A DNA stretch of 64,000 nt. Source: Verrucomicrobiaceae bacterium (GTDB lineage: Bacteria; Verrucomicrobiota; Verrucomicrobiia; Verrucomicrobiales; Verrucomicrobiaceae). The DNA is taken from positions 403,119-467,118 of the forward strand of contig CANGYJ010000003.1 of NCBI GenBank assembly GCA_947458455.1, given 5' to 3'. Of this stretch, positions 28,014-36,654 are shown piece after piece. The translations under genes were made by a program, and so were the position numbers. The notes beneath the pieces are model-generated. The model made no database searches. It worked only from the letters and a program-made list of their open reading frames with translations, and had not been told where the DNA came from. Numbering within the stretch: position 1 is the first letter of the stretch; each line of letters begins with the position of its first letter.

Positions 28014-29333
28014 ATGTCCTTTTTAGCCCGGCACCCGATTCTGAGACTCGTGGCGTCGCCACAGCATTTGTGGCGAACGCTTTCCTTGGGCTTGAAAACG
28101 ATCTGGCTGCATAAGCTGCGCTCGTTTTTGACGGCGCTGGGCGTGGTTTTCGGCGTGGCCTCCGTGGTGGCGATGCTGGCGATCGGGGAAGGGGCCAGCC
28201 ACGAGGCGCAGGAGCAGATCCGCAAGCTCGGCAGCCAGAACATCATCCTGCAAAGTGTGAAGCCGCCGGACGGGCAGGGTTCGAATGCGGAAAGTCGCAG
28301 CCTCATCAGCGAATACGGCATCACCCGCCGGGACATCACGCAGATCCAGCAAACGGTGCCGGGCATTTCGATCGTGGTGCCGAGTCGTTTCATCTCGGAA
28401 AACATCTGGAACCTCGACCGCAGCATCGACGGTCAGGTGATGGGCGTGCTGCCGGTGTATCCGCAGATGCGCAACCGCGAGATCGTGCAGGGCCGCTTCT
28501 TCACCGATCTGGAAATGAAGGAACGCATGCCGGTGTGTGTGCTGAATCAATCGGTCGTGGCGAAGCTCTTCCCGCTCTCGACGCCGGTGGGTAAATCCGT
28601 CCGCGTGAAGGGTTACTACTATCAAATCGTGGGCGTGATTCAGGACGAAGGCCAGATGGTGGGCACGGATTCGGCGAATCCTTCTGGCAGCTCGCTGGCG
28701 CAGGTGATGATCCCTTTTGATACGCTGATGGACCAGTATGGAGAGACCTTCTTCCGCTACCGGACGGGTTCGTTCGAGGCGGAGAAGGTGGAGTATCACG
28801 AGGCGGTGCTCCGCGTGAAGGATGTGACGCAGGTAGAAAGCCGTGCGGAGGCGCTGCGGCATCTGATGAGGACGAATCACAAGAAGGATGACTGGCGCAT
28901 CATCGTGCCGGTGGAACTTCTAAAGCAGGCGGAACGGACGAAGCAGATCTTTAGCATCGTGCTGGGCAGCATCGCGGCCATCTCGCTGCTCGTGGGCGGC
29001 ATCGGCATCATGAACATCATGCTGGCGAGCGTCACGGAGCGCACGCGGGAGATCGGCATCCGCCGTGCTCTCGGTGCCCGGCAGGCGGATATCGTGGTGC
29101 AGTTCCTCATCGAAACGGTGCTGCTCGCCGGTGTGGGCGGTGTTTTGGGCGTGGTGCTCGGGCTGGCCATTCCGATGGCCGTGCAGCACTTCGCGGGCGT
29201 GACAACGGTGATCAAGATGTGGTCGCCGATCCTCGCGTTTTCCATCTCGGTGCTCACCGGCGTGGCCTTTGGCATTTATCCGGCCAGTCGGGCGGCCCGC
29301 ATGAATCCCGTGGAAGCCCTGCGCCACGAGTGA
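28014..29333 (+). CDS. MacB/FtsX-type ABC transporter permease
   Basis: A 439-residue permease with one N-terminal transmembrane helix (FLTALGVVFGVASVVAMLAI), a large periplasmic MacB-PCD domain and three C-terminal helices (FtsX domain; MNIMLASVTERTREIGIRRA is diagnostic). The ATG at 28014 (MSFLARHPILRL) is preferred over earlier starts, which translate repeat DNA. These proteins work with a separate ATPase and often an adaptor in efflux or lipoprotein handling. Neither partner is adjacent. Confidence 0.85.
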   Translation: MSFLARHPILRLVASPQHLWRTLSLGLKTIWLHKLRSFLTALGVVFGVASVVAMLAIGEGASHEAQEQIRKLGSQNIILQSVKPPDGQGSNAESRSLISEYGITRRDITQIQQTVPGISIVVPSRFISENIWNLDRSIDGQVMGVLPVYPQMRNREIVQGRFFTDLEMKERMPVCVLNQSVVAKLFPLSTPVGKSVRVKGYYYQIVGVIQDEGQMVGTDSANPSGSSLAQVMIPFDTLMDQYGETFFRYRTGSFEAEKVEYHEAVLRVKDVTQVESRAEALRHLMRTNHKKDDWRIIVPVELLKQAERTKQIFSIVLGSIAAISLLVGGIGIMNIMLASVTERTREIGIRRALGARQADIVVQFLIETVLLAGVGGVLGVVLGLAIPMAVQHFAGVTTVIKMWSPILAFSISVLTGVAFGIYPASRAARMNPVEALRHE

Positions 29334-29340
29334 CGACGCC

Positions 29341-29808
29341 TCAGGAGGCATTCGGCGTCGAAATCGCCTGCTGAAGGATGCTTTCTTGTGTGTGGGCCAT
29401 TTCAGCGGCTTCGGTTTCCTCCTCATCATGCCAGCCGGCGAGGTGCAGCAGGCCGTGGATAAGGTAGAGCGCCAGTTCGTGCTCCAAAGTCTGCCCGTGA
29501 TCGAGGGCTTGTCGGGCGGCTGTTTCGGCGCTGATGAGGATTTCACCATGGTGGAAGGTGATCACATCCGTGGGCGTCGGATCGTCCAGGAACTCGCCAT
29601 GCACGCGGGCGATCTCCGCATCGGAGACATAACTTACTTCGACTTCTTCCAGCGTGGCGAGCGCGGCATCCTCGCGGGGCTTTGATGCGGCGAGACAGGC
29701 CGGAAGCGCGGCTTTGGCGATGCGGCGCAGCCAAGGCAGGGGAATGGGAAAAGCCTTCTGCCGGTTGAAGAGGGCAGTCTTTGGCATCGCGGAACGTTTC
29801 GCGGGCAT
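29341..29808 (-). CDS. ybeY: Endoribonuclease YbeY
   Basis: A 155-residue zinc endoribonuclease involved in 16S rRNA 3' maturation and ribosome quality control. The three-His zinc motif is IHGLLHLAGWHDEE near residue 114, preceded by DDPTPTDVITFHHGEILIS. The start overlaps the stop of the upstream pgpH-like gene (TGATG), so translation is coupled. ybeY next to a 7TM-HD gene is a widely conserved pairing in bacteria, which supports both calls. Confidence 0.92.
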   Translation of the reverse strand: MPAKRSAMPKTALFNRQKAFPIPLPWLRRIAKAALPACLAASKPREDAALATLEEVEVSYVSDAEIARVHGEFLDDPTPTDVITFHHGEILISAETAARQALDHGQTLEHELALYLIHGLLHLAGWHDEEETEAAEMAHTQESILQQAISTPNAS

Positions 29809-31529
29809 CAGGCGGCGGAGGCGGGCGGCGTTTTACGGCGTGAGCGCTGCTTTTTCGCCTGCGCCTCAGCCTCCGGACCGGCGAAGGAGGCCTCGACAAT
29901 CTTCATCGTCGCGGTGGTGGGCGGCTCGGTCGGGCCGGTGGTCAGGAGCCGTGGTTCATCCCGGGCGATCATGGTCGTGGGAGCGGCTTCGACGGCTTTT
30001 TGATACTTGATGCGGCCGTGCATCATGCTCAGCAGCGTCTTGCAGAAGCTGGCTTTCACCTTGGCGAGCTCGGCGATGGTGAGATCGCACTCATCGAGCT
30101 GCCCATCGAGCATGCGGGCCTGCACGATCTCGCTCACCATGGTCTCAATGCGGGAGGCGTTGGGCTTTTCCAAGGTGCGGGAGGCGCTCTCCACGGCATC
30201 GGCCAGCGAGATGATGGCGGCCTCTTTGAATTGCGGACGCGGTCCGGGATAGCGGAAGACCTCCTCACTCACCTGCGGCACATCGTCTTCCTTCGCTTTG
30301 TCCTGCTCCACGAGGCGGAGGATCTGCGCCTTCTGATCGAGGGCCTGGCGGTAGAAATACCAAGCCAGCGAGGTGCCGTGGTGCTGCTCGATCACATCAA
30401 TGATGCGCGAGTTGAGGTTGTGCTTGATGGCGAGATCCACGCCATCTTTGACATGGGCGATGATCACGAGGGCGCTCATGCGGGCGGTGAGATCCTCATG
30501 CGGATTCACCGCTGGGTCCATGTTCTCGATGAAGTACTCCGGCTTCGAGAGCTTGCCGATGTCGTGGAAATAAGACGAGACGCGGCACATCGTGGCGCTG
30601 GCGCCGATGTTCTCGGCGGCGGCTTCGGACAAATTCGCGACGACGAGGCTGTGATGGTAGGTGCCGGGAGCTTCGATGGAAAGGCGGCGCATCAGCGGGT
30701 GGTTCAAATCCGCCAGTTCCAGCCAGCTCACCTCCGTGGTCACGCCGAAAAGCTGCTCCAGCACGGGCAGGAAACCACCCACCACCATGCCGGTGAGCAC
30801 GCCGATCACGAATGGCACGCCGATCATGCGGGTGATTTTGACGGATTCCATCAGGCCGGATGCCTCATGCAGCATGAAGGAGAAAACGGCTGCGGCCACG
30901 CCTGCATAGAGGCCGGCGCTGAAAAGGCGATTGCGCTTCCGCACGCGGTTGGTGAAGACGACGGCTAAGAAACCTAGCAGCGAAGAGGTAGCCAGGTAGG
31001 TGATCGGGTTCAGCACGCCGCTAAAGACCATCGAACCGAGCAGCGTCGAGTAAATGGCCCCGAAGAGGCCGATCTTCCGCCCTAGCATCACCGAGAGCAC
31101 CAATGGGGCAAAGACATGCGGTACCGCCATCGTCATCAGCGCAGGCGGCCAGCCTTGGCTTCCACCAAAATCGAGTACCAGCACCCCTAGCACAAGGTGG
31201 AGAAGCAGGGTGCCGAGCACCAACAGCAGCGTGGAGTTTTCCTCCATCTCGTTGCGCAGCGCCACCCGCTGATGCACCACGAGGGCGGTGCCCACGGCAC
31301 CTACGCTCAGCCAATCGAGGAAATCCGGCGGCGGCACGCCCTCCGCCACGCTGGCACCCAGCCGGAGCAGGATGGCTAGGCCGATGAAAAACAGCACATA
31401 AACGACCACGCTGGCCGAGGGATGCGTCCGCATCTCATCGAAGAGATCACCCTCCTGGTGCTTGCGCCGCGTTTTGCCGCAGGAAAGCCCCTGGCGTTGC
31501 AATCTGGCCCTGCGGATGGATTCAAACAT
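29808..31529 (-). CDS. pgpH: 7TM-HD phosphodiesterase, PgpH-like (c-di-AMP)
   Basis: A 573-residue membrane protein with about seven helices in residues 35-260 and a cytoplasmic HD domain: TYHHSLVVANLSEAAAENIG, YFHDIGKLSKPEYFIEN and IIDVIEQHHGTSL. PgpH-type enzymes hydrolyse the second messenger c-di-AMP. The large extracellular 7TMR-HDED domain normally between the first two helices appears to be missing or much reduced, so ligand sensing may differ. The C-terminus is a basic tail (AQAKKQRSRRKTPPASAA). It leads the operon with ybeY. Confidence 0.85.
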   Translation of the reverse strand: MFESIRRARLQRQGLSCGKTRRKHQEGDLFDEMRTHPSASVVVYVLFFIGLAILLRLGASVAEGVPPPDFLDWLSVGAVGTALVVHQRVALRNEMEENSTLLLVLGTLLLHLVLGVLVLDFGGSQGWPPALMTMAVPHVFAPLVLSVMLGRKIGLFGAIYSTLLGSMVFSGVLNPITYLATSSLLGFLAVVFTNRVRKRNRLFSAGLYAGVAAAVFSFMLHEASGLMESVKITRMIGVPFVIGVLTGMVVGGFLPVLEQLFGVTTEVSWLELADLNHPLMRRLSIEAPGTYHHSLVVANLSEAAAENIGASATMCRVSSYFHDIGKLSKPEYFIENMDPAVNPHEDLTARMSALVIIAHVKDGVDLAIKHNLNSRIIDVIEQHHGTSLAWYFYRQALDQKAQILRLVEQDKAKEDDVPQVSEEVFRYPGPRPQFKEAAIISLADAVESASRTLEKPNASRIETMVSEIVQARMLDGQLDECDLTIAELAKVKASFCKTLLSMMHGRIKYQKAVEAAPTTMIARDEPRLLTTGPTEPPTTATMKIVEASFAGPEAEAQAKKQRSRRKTPPASAA

Positions 31530-31677
31530 GGGGTGGGGAAGGGGAGTGGGGCGGTAAAACTAGTCTCGTTACTGGATTTGAACAAGTCCGGCCTTTTGCG
31601 GGTGCCATTCGTCCTGTTCGCCGAAACGCCGACTGAGGTGAGACAAGAATTACTCGAATTTGGGGCGAAAACGTTAC

Positions 31678-32418
31678 ATGATGAGGTTCGTATCCGGCCT
31701 ACAAGTCACATTTCCGATGCACGAGCACATCCTTTCCACTTTCAATTCGTCCCTCGACCGCCTTCGTCAGGACGTGCTTGCCATGGTTAGCATGGCCCAG
31801 AAAAACCTCGCCTGCGCCATGCGTGGCCTTCTGGAGCGTGACACGGATCTCTGCAACAGCGCCATCGCCGCCGATCAGGATGTGAACGACCTCGAAAAGG
31901 CCGTGGATAAGCTCGGCATGCAGGTTCTCGTCAAATTTCAGCCCACCGCCCATGACTTACGTGCCGTGATGGGTACTATCCGCGTGGCGAACAACCTCGA
32001 ACGCATCGCCGATCAGGCCAGTAGCATCGCCAAAAGGGCGCGCCTGATCAATAACCTGCCCGAGATGCCGGAGGTGAAGCTCATGCAGCCTGTGTATGAC
32101 CTTTGCGCTCGCAATTTGGAGGCTAGCATCCAAGCCTTCATCGCCGGAGATTCCGAAGCCGCCGCTGCGGCCCGCCTGCTCGATAAGGAACTCGACAACG
32201 CCGAGAAATCCCTCGATCGCGACCTGATCGCTGTCATGGAGACCCGTGGCACCGAGCTGGAAGGCTACATCCACCTCATCTTCATCGCCCGGTTTCTCGA
32301 ACGCGTGGGTGATCACGCCAAAAACATCTGCGAAGACACTGTCTTCATCGAGCGTGCCGAGGACATCCGCTTCATGAAAAACAAGCGTGATGACGCAGCC
32401 CCGCCCGCGCAGGCCTGA
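31678..32418 (+). CDS. phoU: PhoU-family phosphate regulator
   Basis: A 246-residue all-helical protein with two copies of the PhoU three-helix repeat: the first contains DVNDLEKAVDKLGMQVLV and RVANNLERIADQASSIAK, the second FIARFLERVGDHAKNICED. The ERxxDxA and ERVGDH motifs bind metal clusters. PhoU links the Pst phosphate importer with the PhoR kinase and damps phosphate uptake. No pst or pho genes are nearby. Start alternatives are ATG 31681 and 31717 (MHEHILSTF), the last matching the usual family N-terminus. Confidence 0.85.
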   Translation: MMRFVSGLQVTFPMHEHILSTFNSSLDRLRQDVLAMVSMAQKNLACAMRGLLERDTDLCNSAIAADQDVNDLEKAVDKLGMQVLVKFQPTAHDLRAVMGTIRVANNLERIADQASSIAKRARLINNLPEMPEVKLMQPVYDLCARNLEASIQAFIAGDSEAAAAARLLDKELDNAEKSLDRDLIAVMETRGTELEGYIHLIFIARFLERVGDHAKNICEDTVFIERAEDIRFMKNKRDDAAPPAQA

Positions 32419-32424
32419 TCGACC

Positions 32425-33084
32425 TCACTTGGTTTCAGGCTTCGGCGGAGGAGGTCCGCCTTCTTCGCGTGCCTTGCGGAAACGGGCGAATTCCTCGCCC
32501 ACGAGTTGCTTGTAGAGATCACGCACCTTGCGCAGGGATTCGAGACGCTCGCCGGGTGGCGTTTTGAGGAGCACCGCAAAGGCCTCTCGCATCCGCGGCT
32601 GCTGCATGATGCGCTCATGCAGGCGGCGGCTGTCGTCTTGCTTGCCTGGTTTGGCCATCGACAGCATCTCCGCACCGAGACGGGCCTCCGCCACCTTTAC
32701 GAAATCCGGTGAATCCGGCCGTGGCAGGATGGGAAAGCCACGGTCATCGGTCTCAAAGGGTGGCTTCATCTTCTCCAGCAGCGCCGCCACCTTCGCATCC
32801 TCCTTGCTCATCGCTTCGTGCAGCACCCGGCGCACATTTTCATTCGCCCGCAGCGCCTGATCACGAGCCTCGATGACTTTGGGATCTTTCCACGCCTTTT
32901 CAAAGGCATCACGCATCAGCTTGCGCTCCTCTTCGGTGAGCTTCTCAAAGCCGCCGGGAGGCCGGATACCGCCACTCATGCCCGGCGGGCCGCGACGCTC
33001 GCCATTCTTCGGCGGTGGGGGTGTGTCTCCAGACTGAGCGGCGAGAGAGAGGCAAAGAGTGAAAAAAACGACCACAGGACGCAT
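32425..33084 (-). CDS. Exported charged helical protein of unknown function
   Basis: A 219-residue protein with signal peptide (VVVFFTLCLSLAAQS), a Pro/Gly-rich segment and a long charged helical body (LTEEERKLMRDAFEKAWKD, RKVRDLYKQLVGEEFARFRK), ending in Pro-rich EEGGPPPPKPETK. The body has the look of periplasmic Spy/CpxP-like helical proteins, but I cannot assign it. It converges on phoU with 6 bases between stops. Confidence 0.6.
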   Translation of the reverse strand: MRPVVVFFTLCLSLAAQSGDTPPPPKNGERRGPPGMSGGIRPPGGFEKLTEEERKLMRDAFEKAWKDPKVIEARDQALRANENVRRVLHEAMSKEDAKVAALLEKMKPPFETDDRGFPILPRPDSPDFVKVAEARLGAEMLSMAKPGKQDDSRRLHERIMQQPRMREAFAVLLKTPPGERLESLRKVRDLYKQLVGEEFARFRKAREEGGPPPPKPETK

Positions 33085-33223
33085 GGCGGACATTTTTCCA
33101 TGTGGGCTGCGATTAGCAAGGTGCGAGCGTTCCTGAGACATCATGAGGCCTGCAAACCACCACCCAGGCGTAAAGTTGCTCGCCAGTTCGCGGGCGATTC
33201 GTTAGCATCGGGGCCTTCTGACC

Positions 33224-34420
33224 ATGAAAATCCCCCTTCTTGTCCTGCTCTCCGCCGCCCTGGGGCTCGCCCAAAGCGCTTCCCGCACTTGGACGAGCAC
33301 GGATGGCCGCAAGATCGAGGCTGCTTTCATCAGCAGCACCGCCGAGGCCGTCAAAATTCGCCTCGCCAATGGCAGTGCCTTCGAGGTACCCCTCGCACGC
33401 CTCAGTGCGGAGGATCAGGCCTTCGTCAAAGCGCAGGCGACAGCTGCGAGCACCACCGGCGCAGCCCTGAAAGAATGGCCACGCACCATCTCACTCGCCG
33501 ACAAGCCGGAGGTGGTCATCGTGCGTGAGGACGAGGCGAAGAAGGAATTCGTCTATCGCAGCCCGCACTATGAATTCGTCTGCGATTCGAAGCTCGGCTC
33601 GAATGTCGTTCGAGAGTTCGGGCGCATGTTCGAGGCCACCTACGAGCTCAACTGCCAGCTTCCGCTCGATTTGAAACCCTCCCCCGAGCGCCTGCGCGAG
33701 ATCTTCCAGGCGCGTCTTTTCACCAACAAATCCGATTACATGGACGCCGGCGGTGTGGAAGGCTCCGCTGGTTTGTACTCACGCGGCGGGAAGGCCCTCA
33801 TGGTCCCGCTCAACAGTCTCGGCGTGCGCCTCGCAGGCACTCGCGTGACCCTGGAGCAGAATCCGAACGCCCAGGACAACGGCACCCTCATTCATGAGAT
33901 CACCCACCAAATGATGAACCACTGGCTGCCCATGCTGCCGAAATGGTACATTGAGGGCAGCGCCGAGTACGTCGAGATGCTCGAATACAACAGCAGCGGA
34001 AAATTCAGCCTCATCGGCCTCAACCGCCAGGTGAAGGCCTATGCGGAGAACATGGCCGGCGGCAAAACCTTCATGATGATCGACCTGGAAGAACTCATGG
34101 GTCTCGACGGTGGCCGCTGGTCCGCCGCCCTCGCCCGCGGCGGTTTGGCCACGGAGAATTACGGCTCCGCCGGCCTCCTCACCTACTTCTTTTACCACCT
34201 CGATGGCAAAGGCGATGCCGCCAACATGATCGCCTTCCTCCGCGAGGTCGAAAACGCCAAGACCGATGCCGAAAGCGAGGCCGCCGTGAAGAAGCACCTC
34301 CTCCGCGAGCGCTCCTTTGCTCAACTCGCCGAAGAAGTGAAAAAGGCCCTGCGCAAAGAAGGCGTCACCCTCGATTTCTTCCCGCCCGGCAAAAACGCTC
34401 CCAAAAGCGCCGCCCCGTAA
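33224..34420 (+). CDS. Exported SHD1-domain zinc metallopeptidase
   Basis: A 398-residue secreted protein. After the signal peptide, residues 20-70 form an SHD1 domain (RTWTSTDGRKIEAAFISST, VPLARLSAEDQAFV), a small beta domain common in Verrucomicrobiota and Planctomycetota. The rest carries a gluzincin-like zinc site: HEITHQ at 224-229 and the downstream ligand region WYIEGSAEYVE around 241-251. An extracellular or periplasmic peptidase is likely; the substrate is unknown. Confidence 0.75.
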   Translation: MKIPLLVLLSAALGLAQSASRTWTSTDGRKIEAAFISSTAEAVKIRLANGSAFEVPLARLSAEDQAFVKAQATAASTTGAALKEWPRTISLADKPEVVIVREDEAKKEFVYRSPHYEFVCDSKLGSNVVREFGRMFEATYELNCQLPLDLKPSPERLREIFQARLFTNKSDYMDAGGVEGSAGLYSRGGKALMVPLNSLGVRLAGTRVTLEQNPNAQDNGTLIHEITHQMMNHWLPMLPKWYIEGSAEYVEMLEYNSSGKFSLIGLNRQVKAYAENMAGGKTFMMIDLEELMGLDGGRWSAALARGGLATENYGSAGLLTYFFYHLDGKGDAANMIAFLREVENAKTDAESEAAVKKHLLRERSFAQLAEEVKKALRKEGVTLDFFPPGKNAPKSAAP

Positions 34421-34432
34421 CTGTAGCCGTAG

Positions 34433-34640
34433 CACGGACTTTCCAGTCCGTGTCCCGCCTACCTCAAGCCCCGATGGCAGAACTGAGAAGGGAGGAACTG
34501 AAAATGGCAAATGGCACAAGCCTCCGAGCCATTCCTCCCTTTTCAGTTCCACCATGTTCGTCGGCCGCTGGATCGGCGAGTGCCGCGATAAAGAAGAGGC
34601 ACTTGCCAAGTGCCCGAGGGCGGGACTTAGCAAGTCCCGC
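34433..34640. repeat. Cluster of three short palindromes
   Basis: Three perfect small hairpins lie here: 34433-34452 (stem CACGGACT, TTCC loop), 34598-34614 (GGCACTTGCCAAGTGCC, identical to 22433-22449) and 34620-34640 (stem GCGGGACTT, loop AGC). The 470 bases between the peptidase and the beta-lactamase hold no supported gene; a leftward frame overlapping the peptidase end is only an antisense shadow. Confidence 0.75.
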
Positions 34641-34840
34641 TCCTTGCGCCCAACGGCCATCCACCTCCCCGTTCGCAGACATGAAAACACCCGCTGCCTT
34701 GACGACCCGCCGCACCCAAGTCTTGACCTTGGGAGAAGTTTTCGCTTCCATCGGTGCATTCATTGAAAATCCTTTCGTTTCGTAAACGACCTTCTTTTCC
34801 CCCACTTCAACCCGGTTATTCCACAGAAAACTGCTAGCGA

Positions 34841-34893
34841 ATCTGATTTGCCCACAATTGAGTGTGGATAAACAACGTTGGGCAAATTCAGAT
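34841..34893. repeat. Inverted repeat covering the beta-lactamase start
   Basis: The arms ATCTGATTTGCCCA (34841-34854) and TGGGCAAATTCAGAT (34879-34893) pair perfectly apart from one bulged base, around a 24-base centre. The right arm includes the first two bases of the ATG at 34892. In mRNA the hairpin would hide the start region; in DNA it could be the boundary of a mobile cassette. Confidence 0.7.
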
Positions 34894-35701
34894 GTCTCCC
34901 GTGAAACTGAGTTACATTCTTAACTTATTGGTGCTTTTCTTCGGGCGCGCGTTCGCCGCTGAAACTTCCGTGGAGCGCGACCTTTCATCAGAGTTCGGTT
35001 CTTATTCCGGTGGCTTTGTGCTCTACGATGAGGCGAAGCAGCGCTGGCTCCGCTTCCAGCCCGAACAATGCCGCACCCGCACATCTCCGTGCTCGACGTT
35101 CAAGGTGCTCAACTCACTGATTGCTTTGGAGACCGGTGTGGCCAGCGGCGCTGATTTCAGTCTCCCTTGGGATGGCACACGCCGTTCCATTGAATCTTGG
35201 AATCATGACCAGACTTTGCGGAGCGCCTTTGCCGCTTCCTGCGTTTGGTATTATAAGGCTTTGGCTACGCGCATCGGTTTGGAATGCTACCAGCAAATCA
35301 TTCCAAAAGTCGGCTACGGCAACAATGATCTGACAGGCGGCGTGACCCAATTCTGGCTTCAGAGTTCTCTGACCATTTCGCCTGACGAGCAGGTGGAGTT
35401 TCTGCGCCGCCTGCACGCTCGTAAGTTGCCATTCGCCGCCACGAGTGTGGACACGGTGCTCGACATCATGACGCTATCGCGAGCCGGGCAGACGGTCTTC
35501 CGAGGCAAGACCGGAAGTGCCTTCGACACGCAGAAGAACGTCCCGATCCTCGGTTGGTTCATCGGCAGCGTTAGCACCCCATCGGGACTTTATCTTTTCG
35601 CCACCCGTATCACCGGGGGCGGGAACCCTTCTGGGATCACCGCCCGCAAGATTACGGAGTCCATTCTTTTCACGCTCAACATTCTATCCAAACATGAGTA
35701 A
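34892..35701 (+). CDS. Class D (OXA-type) beta-lactamase
   Basis: A 269-residue exported serine beta-lactamase that opens beta-lactam antibiotics in the periplasm. All class D motifs are present: STFK at 68-71 (nucleophile Ser and carbamylated Lys), SCV at 116-118, YGN at 142-144 and KTG at 206-208, with WFIGSV following. The signal peptide is LNLLVLFFGRAFA. The ATG at 34892 is chosen over a GTG at 34862. Base composition is visibly lower in GC than the flanks, and the gene is bordered by inverted and repeated sequences, so acquisition is likely. Confidence 0.92.
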   Translation: MSPVKLSYILNLLVLFFGRAFAAETSVERDLSSEFGSYSGGFVLYDEAKQRWLRFQPEQCRTRTSPCSTFKVLNSLIALETGVASGADFSLPWDGTRRSIESWNHDQTLRSAFAASCVWYYKALATRIGLECYQQIIPKVGYGNNDLTGGVTQFWLQSSLTISPDEQVEFLRRLHARKLPFAATSVDTVLDIMTLSRAGQTVFRGKTGSAFDTQKNVPILGWFIGSVSTPSGLYLFATRITGGGNPSGITARKITESILFTLNILSKHE

Positions 35702-35715
35702 GTCGCCGAATAAAA

Positions 35716-35857
35716 CGGATGCAGGTAACGGCTCGAATGGCATCTGTCGTGTCATCGACGGTTGCCAGCGCGCCCCGGCGCTGCCCTTCGGGTTGCCTTC
35801 GGCAAGCTATGTCGCTCCGCTCCATTCCCGCTCGCCGTCGCCTGATCCGAGTCGTTC
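35716..35857. repeat. Imperfect palindromic repeat, copy 1
   Basis: This copy shares two blocks with copy 2 at 36371-36449: the left block starts CGGATGCAGG and contains GGCATCTGTCGTGTCA; the right block reads GCTCGCCGTCGCCTGATCCG and then AGTCGTTC. The ends of the two blocks are complementary with one bulged base (CGGATGCAGG against CCTGATCCG), so the whole can fold. Here about 76 extra bases separate the blocks. It starts 15 bases after the beta-lactamase stop. Confidence 0.65.
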
Positions 35858-35887
35858 GGCCAAGAACTAAGTCCCGCGTCAATCGCC

Positions 35888-36364
35888 ATGAAGCCAATCC
35901 ATCGTGTGAAATTGAGCGTGTTCGCAGACTATCACCAGTTTTATGTGTGGGATCCAGAGTTGTGCGACTCCCACGCGCCCGAAGAGTGGACCGATCAAGA
36001 TGTCGCCGACCGAGCGAAGATCGAGACTGGCGTTGTCGTGATTTGCCCCGTTCGGAACATGGATGTTCCAGTTGAAGTGAGTATTTGGGCATGCGAGCCC
36101 TCCGTCCACTTCGCAGAGTGGCAGCATGTCGTAGTGTGTCCTTTGTCTGTATCCAGTGGCACAATACAGGTTCACGAGTGCACAGGAGAAGCGCTTGCCG
36201 AGTTTTCCGTGGCTGCGGGCGACTACACGGTCAGATGTTTGTTCAGCGGCTTAGACACTCTCTCAGAGAACGGCCTTGAGGGGCGTGACCGTTACCGCGT
36301 CCAGATTTGGCCAGCTCATATACCCGGACTCACAGTAATGAAGCGGTGGGAGGAGCCTACATGA
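35888..36364 (+). CDS. ComJ-like protein (nuclease-inhibitor family candidate)
   Basis: A 158-residue soluble protein. LSVFADYHQFYVWDP, EEWTDQDVADRAKIETGVVV and the C-terminal SVAAGDYTVRCLFSGLD resemble Bacillus ComJ (YHQF, then DWT and a GAISF-like strand, later GDYQL). ComJ binds and inhibits the nuclease NucA, and relatives act as immunity proteins. No nuclease gene is adjacent. It sits between two copies of the imperfect palindromic repeat, like a cassette, downstream of the beta-lactamase. Confidence 0.45.
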   Translation: MKPIHRVKLSVFADYHQFYVWDPELCDSHAPEEWTDQDVADRAKIETGVVVICPVRNMDVPVEVSIWACEPSVHFAEWQHVVVCPLSVSSGTIQVHECTGEALAEFSVAAGDYTVRCLFSGLDTLSENGLEGRDRYRVQIWPAHIPGLTVMKRWEEPT

Positions 36365-36370
36365 AGACTC

Positions 36371-36449
36371 CGGATGCAGGCAACGTCTCGTATGGCATCT
36401 GTCGTGTCAGCAACGTCTTGCGCTCGCCGTCGCCTGATCCGAGTCGTTC
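36371..36449. repeat. Imperfect palindromic repeat, copy 2
   Basis: The second copy of the repeat described at 35716-35857. The two conserved blocks (36371-36408 and 36422-36449) are only 13 bases apart here. It begins 7 bases after the ComJ-like gene, so each of the two preceding genes has a copy directly behind it. Confidence 0.65.
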
Positions 36450-36460
36450 TTGCTCCACCA

Positions 36461-36549
36461 AGATTTGGAATTTCTTAACCGCTGACATGACGCTGATGAG
36501 ACGCTAATGCCGAAGCCATTTACCAGCGTCATGTCAGCGGTTCAAATCT
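36461..36549. repeat. Long hairpin with perfect 18-bp stem
   Basis: AACCGCTGACATGACGCT (36477-36494) is exactly complementary to 36525-36542, with a 30-base loop. A further outer pairing AGATTTG (36461-36467) and CAAATCT (36543-36549) is separated from it on the left side by 9 unpaired bases. It sits between copy 2 of the palindromic repeat and queF. It could be a MITE-like element or the island boundary; there is no T-tract. Confidence 0.85.
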
Positions 36550-36654
36550 GGGCGCAGCAGGTGCAGGTGATTGGGGCGGTGCTGATGGCGCAGAGACGGC
36601 CAAAACCTGGCCACGCGATTGCAAAACGAACGGTCAGCGGCATGCTGGCAGCCC

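Noticed and set aside
34841..36549. Integron attC sites
   Set aside because: The folded repeats have a bulged base like attC sites, but the required RYYYAAC and GTTRRRY ends are not found and no integrase gene is present.
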